From an uncultured Bacteroidales bacterium (lineage in GTDB: Bacteria; Bacteroidota; Bacteroidia; Bacteroidales; UBA932), in assembly GCA_934726455.1 (NCBI GenBank), contig CAKVDS010000036.1, forward strand, positions 1 to 26,041: 26,041 bases of DNA, read 5' to 3'. The position numbers and the translations under genes were made by a program. Every line of letters begins with the position of its first letter. The first letter of the stretch is position 1. Below are positions 1 to 6,752 of this stretch, piece after piece. The notes under the pieces are model-generated. The model had not been told where the DNA came from. It saw only the letters and a list, made by a program, of their open reading frames with translations, and ran no database searches.

Positions 1-40
1 GGCCCTTGAGGGCGCCGGGGTTTCGGGGATATGCCCCGTA

Positions 41-79
41 AAAAAAGGAAAGGCTCTCAACTGAGAGCCTTTCCTTTTT
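41..79 (-). terminator. Intrinsic terminator overlapping the rng stop codon
   Basis: On the minus strand the last codons of the RNase G gene and its TGA stop form a perfect hairpin: A-rich arm, GGAAAGGCTCTCA, a 2-nt loop, the mirror arm, then a run of T. Coding end and terminator are therefore the same DNA. The remaining bases towards the window edge (about 1-40) hold a short CGGGG/CCCCG hairpin and no recognisable gene. Confidence 0.85.
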
Positions 80-1628
80 CATCATAGAGTTCATATTGCA
101 GGATGCTGTGGTCGCTGTCTTCGACCAGATCCAGCTTGCACTTGTACTTGCGTTTCCACTTGCGGACAAAAGAATTGAATCCGCGGCTCAAGTACGCCCC
201 CAGAATCGGGCTGACCTTGAGCGTAAATGTCTTTTCCCCCTTCTCCACAAAGTCCGCAAGATTCCTCTCTATCTGCTCGTCGATGACGGCGGTGGAAGTG
301 ATCTTGCCGGTGCCGTGGCACAAAGGGCACTGTTCTGCAGTGTCAATCTCTGTCACAGGACGGATTCTCTGGCGGGTGAGCTGCATGAGACCGAACTTGG
401 TGAGCGGAAGGACATTGTGCTTGGCCCTGTCCGAATCCATAAGCTCCCTCATATACTTGAACAGCTCGTTGCGGTGCTCAGCCTTGTCCATGTCGATGAA
501 ATCGACTATGACTATGCCTCCCATATCACGGAGACGGAGCTGGCGGGCAATCTCCTCCGCCGCAATCTTGTTGACCTCGAAGGTATTCTCCTCCTGGTCG
601 TTGGTCTTCGCCCTGATGCCGCTGTTGACATCAATCACATTGAGAGCCTCCGTCGTCTCGATGACAAGATACGCGCCCTGCTTCATCGGCACTACCTTGC
701 CGAACGAGCTTTTGATCTGGCGCGACACTTCGAAATGATCGAAGATAGGCTCCTTGCCTTCATAGAGTTTGACTATCTTCTCCTTGTCGGGAGAAATCAG
801 CGACACGTAGCGCCGCACATCCTCGTAGATCTTCTTATCGTTGACATAGACATTGGTGAATGTCTCGTTGAAAAGGTCGCGGATGGTCGCGGTCGTCCTG
901 TCATACTCGGTGAAGAGCAGCTTGATGCCCTTTGATTCGGCGATCTTCTTCCAGGAACTCTCCCATTTCTCGATGAGCGAGCGGAGTTCGGCCACAAGCA
1001 CAGCAGCGTTCTTGTTCTCTGCGGCAGTGCGGATGATGGCGCCGTAGTTGTGCGGCAAGATGCTGCGCACAAGGACTTCAAGCCTTTTTTTCTCCTCGCG
1101 TGAGGAGATTTTCTGGGAAACGCTCACCTTCTCTGCAAAAGGGAGCAGTACAATGTTGCGTCCTGCCAATGAAATCTCCGCTGTCAGCCTGGATCCTTTT
1201 GTGGATATAGGTTCTTTGACAATCTGGGCAATGATCATCTGCCCCGGCTTCAGGTGGTCTTCGATGCGGCCCTCCTTCGCGAGAACCGGCCCTATCTTGA
1301 TCTTCGAATACAACCCGGCCATGTCCCTGTTGGGATTGCTCTCACGGACAAACGTGTCAAATGCCGTGAAATACAGGCCGAGATCAAGATAATGGACGAA
1401 TGCCTCCTTGCTGTCACCTATGTCCACGAAAGCAGCGTTCAAGGCGGGAAGTATCTTCTTGACCCTGCCAAGATAGACATCCCCTACCGAGAAACCGTGA
1501 TCCTTGGTTGACTCCCTGTCAAGTTCGATGAGCCGATGGTTCTCCATCAAGGCTATACGGACTTCCGAGGCCGAGACGTCGACCACCAGATCTTTTTCTG
1601 TCTTCGCGGTATTTTCCATTTGCATCAT
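57..1628 (-). CDS. rng: Ribonuclease G/E family endoribonuclease
   Basis: Single-strand endoribonuclease of the RNase E/G family, 523 residues, the short RNase G-like form without the long C-terminal scaffold of RNase E. An S1-type RNA-binding region lies at about residues 45-160 (VGDVYLGRVKKILPALNAAFVDIG). The catalytic metal-binding aspartates are D333 in NVIDVNSG and D376 in IVIVDFIDM. The Zn-link CPLC is at C434/C437. The family matures rRNA and turns over mRNA in the cytoplasm. The start is uncertain by a few codons because ATG ATG CAA ATG gives three candidates. It lies downstream of HU and the bS22-like gene, but a terminator hairpin stands just 5' of it, so expression may need readthrough or a promoter hidden there. 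Confidence 0.96.
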   Translation of the reverse strand: MMQMENTAKTEKDLVVDVSASEVRIALMENHRLIELDRESTKDHGFSVGDVYLGRVKKILPALNAAFVDIGDSKEAFVHYLDLGLYFTAFDTFVRESNPNRDMAGLYSKIKIGPVLAKEGRIEDHLKPGQMIIAQIVKEPISTKGSRLTAEISLAGRNIVLLPFAEKVSVSQKISSREEKKRLEVLVRSILPHNYGAIIRTAAENKNAAVLVAELRSLIEKWESSWKKIAESKGIKLLFTEYDRTTATIRDLFNETFTNVYVNDKKIYEDVRRYVSLISPDKEKIVKLYEGKEPIFDHFEVSRQIKSSFGKVVPMKQGAYLVIETTEALNVIDVNSGIRAKTNDQEENTFEVNKIAAEEIARQLRLRDMGGIVIVDFIDMDKAEHRNELFKYMRELMDSDRAKHNVLPLTKFGLMQLTRQRIRPVTEIDTAEQCPLCHGTGKITSTAVIDEQIERNLADFVEKGEKTFTLKVSPILGAYLSRGFNSFVRKWKRKYKCKLDLVEDSDHSILQYELYDEKGKALS

Positions 1629-1633
1629 TCACT

Positions 1634-1666
1634 AAAAAAGCCCGCCGGATCTCCCGTCAGGCTTTT
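1634..1666 (-). terminator. Intrinsic terminator between the bS22-like gene and rng
   Basis: Minus-strand hairpin with arms 1654-1666 and 1636-1648: AAAAGCC pairs with GGCTTTT, then an inner CGG/CCG with one mismatch and one G-T pair. The loop is 5 nt and six T follow. It ends the HU / bS22-like transcript and lies only a few bases upstream of the rng start codon, so it could also act as an attenuator for rng. Confidence 0.8.
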
Positions 1667-1671
1667 CTCGA

Positions 1672-1761
1672 CTACTTCTTCTTATGTCTGTTCAGACGCA
1701 AGCGCTTCTTGCGCTTGTGCGTAGACATCTTATGTCTCTTATGCTTCTTTCCGTTTGGCAT
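1672..1761 (-). CDS. bS22/mS38-like (AURKAIP1/COX24 domain) small basic ribosomal protein
   Basis: A 29-residue ORF beginning MPNGKKHKRHKMSTHK and ending LNRHKKK, almost entirely Lys/Arg/His. It matches what I recall of the tiny Bacteroidota proteins annotated as AURKAIP1/COX24-domain proteins, related to mitochondrial mS38 and to mycobacterial bS22 of the small ribosomal subunit. The gene begins 11 nt after the HU gene ends and is followed by a clean terminator, so it is the second cistron of an HU operon. Its size means automatic callers often miss it. The role on the ribosome is inferred from the family. Confidence 0.85.
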   Translation of the reverse strand: MPNGKKHKRHKMSTHKRKKRLRLNRHKKK

Positions 1762-1772
1762 GTTTTATAGAT

Positions 1773-2051
1773 TTACTTGGTCTTCACTGAAGCAACGAAT
1801 GACTTTGACGGCTTGAAGGCCGGGATGTCGTGCGCAGGGATGGTCATTGTGGTCTGCTTGGTGATGTTGCGGGCAGCCTTCTGTGCACGGTGCTTGATGA
1901 TGAAGCTGCCGAATCCGCGCAGGTAAACAGGATTACCCTTGATGATTGAAGACTTGATGCTCTCCATTGTGGCTTCCACAATAGTCTGCACCGTAACTTT
2001 CTCGATGCCGGTAGATTTGGCAACCTCGTTGACGATTTCTGCTTTAGTCAT
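1773..2051 (-). CDS. HU/IHF-family DNA-binding protein
   Basis: Histone-like nucleoid protein of 92 residues that bends DNA as a dimer. It has the usual HU plan: an N-terminal helical part (MTKAEIVNEVAKSTGIEK), the dimer strand VYLRGFGSFIIKHR, and the DNA-binding arm with the intercalating proline region (NITKQTTMTIPAHDIPAFKPSK). The GFGSF signature is intact. Length is normal for HU/IHF. It is the first gene after a good Bacteroidota promoter and is followed by the bS22-like gene. Whether it is the main HU or an IHF-like paralogue cannot be told from this window. Confidence 0.95.
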   Translation of the reverse strand: MTKAEIVNEVAKSTGIEKVTVQTIVEATMESIKSSIIKGNPVYLRGFGSFIIKHRAQKAARNITKQTTMTIPAHDIPAFKPSKSFVASVKTK

Positions 2052-2096
2052 TGTCTTAATATTTAATTCTCAATAATTTTCAAAAACTTGGGAGTG

Positions 2097-2128
2097 CAAA
2101 AATAGATTATTTTTTTCATTATTCAAAA
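2097..2128 (-). promoter_or_regulatory. Bacteroidota-type promoter for the HU / bS22-like operon
   Basis: On the minus strand TTTTG (2128-2124) is followed after 19 nt by TATTTTTG (2104-2097). This fits the sigma-AB pattern TTTG ... TAnnTTTG with normal spacing. It lies about 45 nt upstream of the HU start codon. Confidence 0.75.
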
Positions 2129-2134
2129 TAGTTC

Positions 2135-2222
2135 TGTCAGAAGTTGTTAATTTTGCAGTGGCATAGAGATTGACAAGTATGTCAGTCCGGTTTTGGCCGA
2201 TAGAAATACTGACAAATTGACA
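2135..2222 (+). repeat. Cluster of five TGACA/TGTCA pentamers upstream of lon
   Basis: TGTCA at 2135 and 2180 and TGACA at 2171, 2210 and 2218 fall in 88 bp. TTCTG-T-CAGAA (2132-2142) is a short palindrome. TGTCAGT (2180-2186) and ACTGACA (2208-2214) form a 7-bp inverted pair. The cluster overlaps the probable lon promoter and 5' leader, so it may be an operator, but no regulator is identified. Confidence 0.4.
2148..2155 (+). promoter_or_regulatory. Probable -7 box of the lon promoter
   Basis: TAATTTTG matches TAnnTTTG exactly, about 73 nt upstream of the lon start codon. A good TTTG -33 box is not visible at the expected 19-20 nt distance, which may mean an activator or an alternative sigma factor is used. 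Confidence 0.5.
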
Positions 2223-2227
2223 GAATT

Positions 2228-4633
2228 ATGAGACAAGATAAGAAAATAACTTTCCCGTCCGGAGCAGAAGTAAGCATAATACCTGTACTCCAGGGCGAGG
2301 GGGCGATGAAGTTTGACGAGGCGGAACTGCCTGATGTGCTGCCGGTTCTGGCGCTGCGCAACGCGGTGCTGTTCCCGGGTGCCATATATCCCGTCACGAT
2401 AGGGCGCGAGAAGTCCATAAAACTCATCCAAGACGCTGAGAAAGAGGGCTTTTTCATCGGTGCCGTACCGCAGGAGGACGTGATGGTGGAAGAGCCTCAG
2501 GAAGAGGATCTTTTCCACTACGGGTCCGTGTGCAAGATCATCAAGACCCTTGAGATGCCGGACGGCACGATAACAGCCATCCTGCAGGCCTTCAAGCGGC
2601 TTTCGCTTGATGGAGTGCTCGGATATGAGCCGTACATCACAGCGAAGGTGCACTACCTTGAAGATGTGCTCAAGGAGGACAATCACAGCACTGACATAAA
2701 GGCAATCGGCGAAGCCCTCAAGGACAAGGCGATCAGCATCCTGCGCTCATCGAACCTCGGAACCCGCGAAACCATCGGGGCGGTAAAGGCGATAGATGAC
2801 TTCCGTTTCCTTGTCAATTTCATCGCGACCACCATCGAAGTCGAGAATTTCGAGACGAAGATGGGGCTGCTGGAATACGACGATGTCAAGGTCCGCGGAC
2901 TCAAGCTCCTCTCCATGCTCAACGTGCAGATCGAACTGATGAAGATCAAGCAGGAGATCAACCAGAAAGTGAAGAGCGAGATGGATCAGCAGCAGAGGGA
3001 ATACTACCTCAACAACCAGCTGCGCACCATCCAGGAAGAGCTTGGCATGGACGATGCCGAAGAGTTCGACCGCTTCCGCGAAAAGGCGGCCAAGAAGAAC
3101 TGGCCGGACGAGATCGCCGAAGTCTTCAACAAGGAGCTCGCGAAACTGGAGAAATACAACCCGTCCTCACCTGACTACAGCGTGCAGTACAACTATCTGG
3201 AGTTCATGCTCCAGCTGCCTTGGGGAGAGATGAGCAAGGACAACCTTGACCTGAACCACGCCCAGAAAGTGCTCGACCACGACCACTACGGGCTGGACAC
3301 CGTCAAGGACAGGATCATCGAATACCTTGCCGTCCTCAAGCTCAAGGGAAACATGAAATCCCCTATCCTCTGCCTTTACGGGCCTCCGGGAGTCGGCAAG
3401 ACTTCGCTCGGCAAGTCCGTGGCGAAGGCTCTCGGGCGCAAATACGTCCGCATAGCCCTCGGCGGAATGCACGACGAAGCCGAGATCCGCGGCCACCGCA
3501 AAACTTATGTGGGCGCGCTGCCGGGACGTATCCTCAACGGAATCGCCCGTGCCGGCACCTCCAACCCGGTGATAGTGCTCGATGAGATCGACAAGCTCAG
3601 CTCCGACTTCAAAGGCGACCCTTCATCCGCATTGCTTGAAGCTCTCGACCCCGAGCAGAACGGGGCCTTCCATGACAACTACCTCGATCTGGACTACGAC
3701 CTGAGCAACGTGCTCTTCATCACGACTGCCAACAGCATCTCCCCTATCCAGCCGGCCCTTCTCGACCGTATGGAGGTGATCAATGTCACCGGCTACCTTG
3801 CAGAGGAGAAGATGGAGATCGCCAAGAAGTTCCTCGTCCCGAAGCAGCTCGAGGAGCACGGCATCGCAAAGGGGACACTGAAGATCGACAAGGCCGCCCT
3901 CGCGGAAATCATAGACCAGTACACCCACGAATCCGGAGTGCGCGGACTTGAGAAGCAGATCGCCAAGATCGCCCGCGTCAGCGCCAAGAAGATAGCCCTC
4001 GGCGAAGATTGCCCGAAAGTCATCAAGAAAGACATGCTCAAGGAATACCTCGGCCTGCCTGTAGCGTTCCACGACAAGCAGAAGGGCAACGAAGCCCCTG
4101 GAGTGGTCACGGGCCTGGCATGGACCCAGATGGGAGGAGAGATCCTGTTTGTGGAGAGTTCCGTGTCCAACGGCAAGGGAGTGATGACCATGACCGGAAA
4201 CCTCGGTGATGTGATGAAGGAGTCAGCCACCATCGCATACCAATATATAAAGGCTCATCCGGAGATGGCCAAGATGACTTCCGAGGAGTTCGCCGCCAAG
4301 GACATTCATGTCCATGTGCCGGAAGGCGCCACTCCTAAAGACGGTCCTTCCGCCGGCATCACCATGGTAAGCTCCATGGTCTCAGCCCTGAGGGGTCAGG
4401 CCGTGATGTCGGGCCTCGCGATGACCGGAGAGATGACCCTCCGCGGAAGAGTCCTGCCTGTGGGCGGTATCAAGGAGAAGATCCTCGCAGCCAAGAGGGC
4501 CGGAGTACACACCATCGTCATCTCCGAAGACAACCGCAAGGACATCGAGGACATCAAGCCGGTATACATCGACGGCCTGACATTCCACTACGTCCAGAAC
4601 ATAAAGGACGTGATCGACTTCATCTTCCAGTAA
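2228..4633 (+). CDS. lon: ATP-dependent protease Lon (LonA)
   Basis: Cytoplasmic AAA+ serine protease that degrades misfolded and regulatory proteins; 801 residues, typical for LonA. The N-terminal substrate-binding domain starts around LPVLALRNAVLFPGA. A coiled linker follows (MDQQQREYYLNNQLRTIQEELG), then the AAA+ module with Walker A GPPGVGKT at about 385-392 and Walker B VIVLDEIDK. The C-terminal protease domain carries the Ser/Lys dyad: S708 in KDGPSAG and K751 in GGIKEK. All key residues are present. It is monocistronic and divergent from the HU operon. Its stop lies 2 nt from the stop of the converging small gene, with no terminator between them. The upstream TGACA cluster suggests specific control. 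Confidence 0.98.
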   Translation: MRQDKKITFPSGAEVSIIPVLQGEGAMKFDEAELPDVLPVLALRNAVLFPGAIYPVTIGREKSIKLIQDAEKEGFFIGAVPQEDVMVEEPQEEDLFHYGSVCKIIKTLEMPDGTITAILQAFKRLSLDGVLGYEPYITAKVHYLEDVLKEDNHSTDIKAIGEALKDKAISILRSSNLGTRETIGAVKAIDDFRFLVNFIATTIEVENFETKMGLLEYDDVKVRGLKLLSMLNVQIELMKIKQEINQKVKSEMDQQQREYYLNNQLRTIQEELGMDDAEEFDRFREKAAKKNWPDEIAEVFNKELAKLEKYNPSSPDYSVQYNYLEFMLQLPWGEMSKDNLDLNHAQKVLDHDHYGLDTVKDRIIEYLAVLKLKGNMKSPILCLYGPPGVGKTSLGKSVAKALGRKYVRIALGGMHDEAEIRGHRKTYVGALPGRILNGIARAGTSNPVIVLDEIDKLSSDFKGDPSSALLEALDPEQNGAFHDNYLDLDYDLSNVLFITTANSISPIQPALLDRMEVINVTGYLAEEKMEIAKKFLVPKQLEEHGIAKGTLKIDKAALAEIIDQYTHESGVRGLEKQIAKIARVSAKKIALGEDCPKVIKKDMLKEYLGLPVAFHDKQKGNEAPGVVTGLAWTQMGGEILFVESSVSNGKGVMTMTGNLGDVMKESATIAYQYIKAHPEMAKMTSEEFAAKDIHVHVPEGATPKDGPSAGITMVSSMVSALRGQAVMSGLAMTGEMTLRGRVLPVGGIKEKILAAKRAGVHTIVISEDNRKDIEDIKPVYIDGLTFHYVQNIKDVIDFIFQ

Positions 4634-4635
4634 GG

Positions 4636-4878
4636 CTAGAAGAGGGTCGGATGGTTCTCTTCGAGGCCCTTGAGGACACGCTCCATGAGGGCCTCCCTTA
4701 CAAGGGCAGAGCGTGAAGAGACCTTGAAGCGCCTGCAATATTCATCGATTGCCGCAAGTTCCTGCTCATTGAAGAGTATGGACTTGCGGTATTTGCGTTT
4801 AAGGGAGTCCTTCTGACGGTCGAGATAGGAGGGGTCGACGGAGGAGGACTTACTTTTTCTCTTGTTTTTCCTTGCCAT
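4636..4878 (-). CDS. Small basic protein with ribbon-helix-helix-like C-terminal half
   Basis: An 80-residue protein. The first 30 residues are strongly basic (MARKNKRKSK...). The rest (SILFNEQELAAIDEYCRRF, then SSRSALVREALMERVL) has the strand-helix-helix pattern of ribbon-helix-helix DNA-binding proteins such as Arc/MetJ/CopG. I do not recognise a named family. It overlaps the end of the thioredoxin-like gene by 29 nt in another frame and is the last gene of the TPP-riboswitch-headed string. A role as an autoregulator or antitoxin-like protein is possible, but no toxin partner lies beside it. The next gene, lon, converges with a 2-nt gap. Confidence 0.75.
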   Translation of the reverse strand: MARKNKRKSKSSSVDPSYLDRQKDSLKRKYRKSILFNEQELAAIDEYCRRFKVSSRSALVREALMERVLKGLEENHPTLF

Positions 4879-5677
4879 CTGTGATACTTATATAGTGGAT
4901 GATTTCCTGCAGATTGGCGACTTCAAGCCTCCTCCCGAGTATCTCCCCGTCCTTCCACACGACAAACATCCTCGGTGTGCCTGTGACCCCGTAGTATTTC
5001 TGGTAGTCAGAGTCCATCTCCGGATCCCAGAGGTGGTGCAGCTTGACTTTCCGCCCCGGAATCTTGAAATTCTTGCGGAAAGCCTTCCACTCCCGCTTGT
5101 CCGTCCCGACATAGACGGCGTAGAAATTCATAGGGAAGTCCACCTGCGCCAGCACAGACGGGAGCACCTGAGACTCAAGCCGGCATTTGGCACAGGAGGT
5201 GTCGTAAAAGAAAAGCACAGCCACCTTGCCCTCCGCCGGCACTGTCTCGCTCCCGCCATTAGGCTTGAGAAGCCTGACCTTCGGGGCCGTCATCCCGATG
5301 AGAGACGAGCGGTTGAAGTCCGCGAAAATCTCGGCGTCCATCAGTTCGATGTCCGTAGCCGTATGCACAAGCCCGGTCGCGAGCCAGGTGTCATAGATAT
5401 GGATGGCCACAGCCTCCTCCCCCATCAGACGGGAATGGCGGTAGTGGTCGAAAATGCGGAGAGTGACATGCTGCCTGGTCAGGGAGTCCTGACAGGTGGA
5501 GATGAGATGATCGAATTCGGCGTTCTTAGCCTCTATGCTCTCCCTCTCAAGCGAAGAATAGAACTGGGTCAGCAGGCTGTCCAGCCCGGCATAGCGCTCA
5601 AAATCAAGAGTATCCGTCTGCGCGGCAAGGACAAGCGCGGACAGCATCGAGACAAGACAAAGGACAAGCCGTCTCAT
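4850..5677 (-). CDS. Secreted thioredoxin-fold (TlpA/redoxin-like) protein
   Basis: A 275-residue exported protein. The start is ATG at 5677, which overlaps the coaD stop as ATGA and gives a clean signal peptide (MRRLVLCLVSMLSALVLAAQ); a longer reading frame is available but less likely. Residues about 25-125 form a helical N-terminal domain as seen in Bacteroidota redoxin proteins. The thioredoxin fold occupies about 130-265, with active site C162-A-K-C165 after VLFFYDTS and the cis-proline segment GVTGTPRMFVV. It is probably a periplasmic thiol-disulfide oxidoreductase; the substrate is unknown. It is translationally coupled to coaD, a conserved-looking but mechanistically unexplained pairing. 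Confidence 0.88.
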   Translation of the reverse strand: MRRLVLCLVSMLSALVLAAQTDTLDFERYAGLDSLLTQFYSSLERESIEAKNAEFDHLISTCQDSLTRQHVTLRIFDHYRHSRLMGEEAVAIHIYDTWLATGLVHTATDIELMDAEIFADFNRSSLIGMTAPKVRLLKPNGGSETVPAEGKVAVLFFYDTSCAKCRLESQVLPSVLAQVDFPMNFYAVYVGTDKREWKAFRKNFKIPGRKVKLHHLWDPEMDSDYQKYYGVTGTPRMFVVWKDGEILGRRLEVANLQEIIHYISITDGKEKQEKK

Positions 5678-6147
5678 ATCCCGACATCCGGGAGTTTGAC
5701 CCACGGCTCCATGAACAGTGACGTATCACCGTGGTGACGGAGTATGTCACGCACGGCAGAAGAGGATATATGCGCGAACTCCTGGGCTGTAGGGATGATT
5801 ATCGTCTCAATCTCAGGAGCGAGACGCCTGTTGGCATCGGCTATGGCCCTCTCGTTCTCGAAGTCAAGCATGTTGCGCACTCCCCTGACTATATGGTGGA
5901 TGCCGAGTTCCCGGCAGATGTCCACGGTCAGCCCGTCATACTGGATGATCACCACATTGTCCATCCCGCGCACGGTCTGACGGATTATGTCCTGCTTCTG
6001 GGAGTTGTCAAAGAAACCGTGCTTGTCCTGGTTGACGCCGATGGCCACGGTCACCTCGTCAAACATCGTGAGCGCCCTGCGCAGGATGTTGAGATGGCCG
6101 GAAGTGAAAGGGTCAAAAGACCCGGGGAACAATGCCTTGACTTTCAT
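5674..6147 (-). CDS. coaD: Phosphopantetheine adenylyltransferase
   Basis: Transfers an adenylyl group from ATP to 4'-phosphopantetheine to make dephospho-CoA, the penultimate step of CoA synthesis. It is a 157-residue nucleotidyltransferase with FPGSFDPFTSGHLNI (the T/SxGH nucleotide-binding motif), VRGVRNMLDFENE and the C-terminal ISSSAVRD motif. ATG at 6147 (MKVKALFPGSF) is chosen over an upstream in-frame TTG. It lies 11 nt after pnuC and overlaps the thioredoxin-like gene by ATGA, so it is probably in the same transcript as the thiamin-uptake genes. Confidence 0.97.
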   Translation of the reverse strand: MKVKALFPGSFDPFTSGHLNILRRALTMFDEVTVAIGVNQDKHGFFDNSQKQDIIRQTVRGMDNVVIIQYDGLTVDICRELGIHHIVRGVRNMLDFENERAIADANRRLAPEIETIIIPTAQEFAHISSSAVRDILRHHGDTSLFMEPWVKLPDVGI

Positions 6148-6158
6148 AAACGACAAAG

Positions 6159-6740
6159 TTATGAAATATTAAGCATTTTCCGCCACTTGATGTAGCCTGC
6201 CACGGCGATAATCACATACAGCCCATAAAGTGAGGCCTTGAACGGTATGCCCTTGTAGAAATACAGGGCGCAGGTGATGACATCCACAACTATCCATATC
6301 AACCACTGTTCCAGATATTTGCGGGCAAGCGCCCAGCACCCGACAAAGCTCAGCGCGGTAGTGAGACTGTCTGTAAGAGGGACACGGGAGTCGGTGTAGC
6401 GCACCAGCAGGAAGTATATCAATCCCCAGAGGGCAAGGGTGGCCAGAGTCCAGGGCAGGATATAGCGGCGCTCGAAGTGCGTGACCGCCCGGGGCTTGTC
6501 GTCCTTGTTCTTGAGATATTTCCAGTTGATGAAGCCGTAGACGGTCATGGCGATGTAGTAGAATTCCATGCCGCAGTCGGCATACAGCCCGTGCTGATAG
6601 TAAAGCACGACATCGAGGCTCTGCATCACGAAGGCCACAAGCCAAAGCCAAAGGCTCGCCTTGTATTCCAGGAGGATATAGGCGAGCCCCAGGGCTGTGG
6701 TCAGGATGTCAAGCCAATGTGTGGCGATGAAGTCCTGCAT
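6159..6740 (-). CDS. pnuT: PnuC-family transporter, probable thiamin transporter PnuT
   Basis: A 193-residue inner-membrane protein with about seven hydrophobic segments and the PnuC look: WL-ILTTALGLAYILLEYKAS near the N-terminus, then VYGFINWKYL, and WIVVDVITCALYFYKG near the C-terminus. PnuC proteins move nicotinamide riboside or NMN. Members under a TPP riboswitch next to a TonB receptor are assigned to thiamin (PnuT), and both conditions hold here. The substrate is therefore inferred from context, not from residues. A thiamin pyrophosphokinase gene, often found alongside, is absent from this cluster. Confidence 0.9.
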   Translation of the reverse strand: MQDFIATHWLDILTTALGLAYILLEYKASLWLWLVAFVMQSLDVVLYYQHGLYADCGMEFYYIAMTVYGFINWKYLKNKDDKPRAVTHFERRYILPWTLATLALWGLIYFLLVRYTDSRVPLTDSLTTALSFVGCWALARKYLEQWLIWIVVDVITCALYFYKGIPFKASLYGLYVIIAVAGYIKWRKMLNIS

Positions 6741-6752
6741 AAGAAGCGGTTT

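Noticed and set aside
96..935. Plus-strand open frame (279 codons) opposite rng
   Set aside because: Shadow of the RNase G gene; the minus-strand frame has S1, catalytic Asp and Zn-link motifs.
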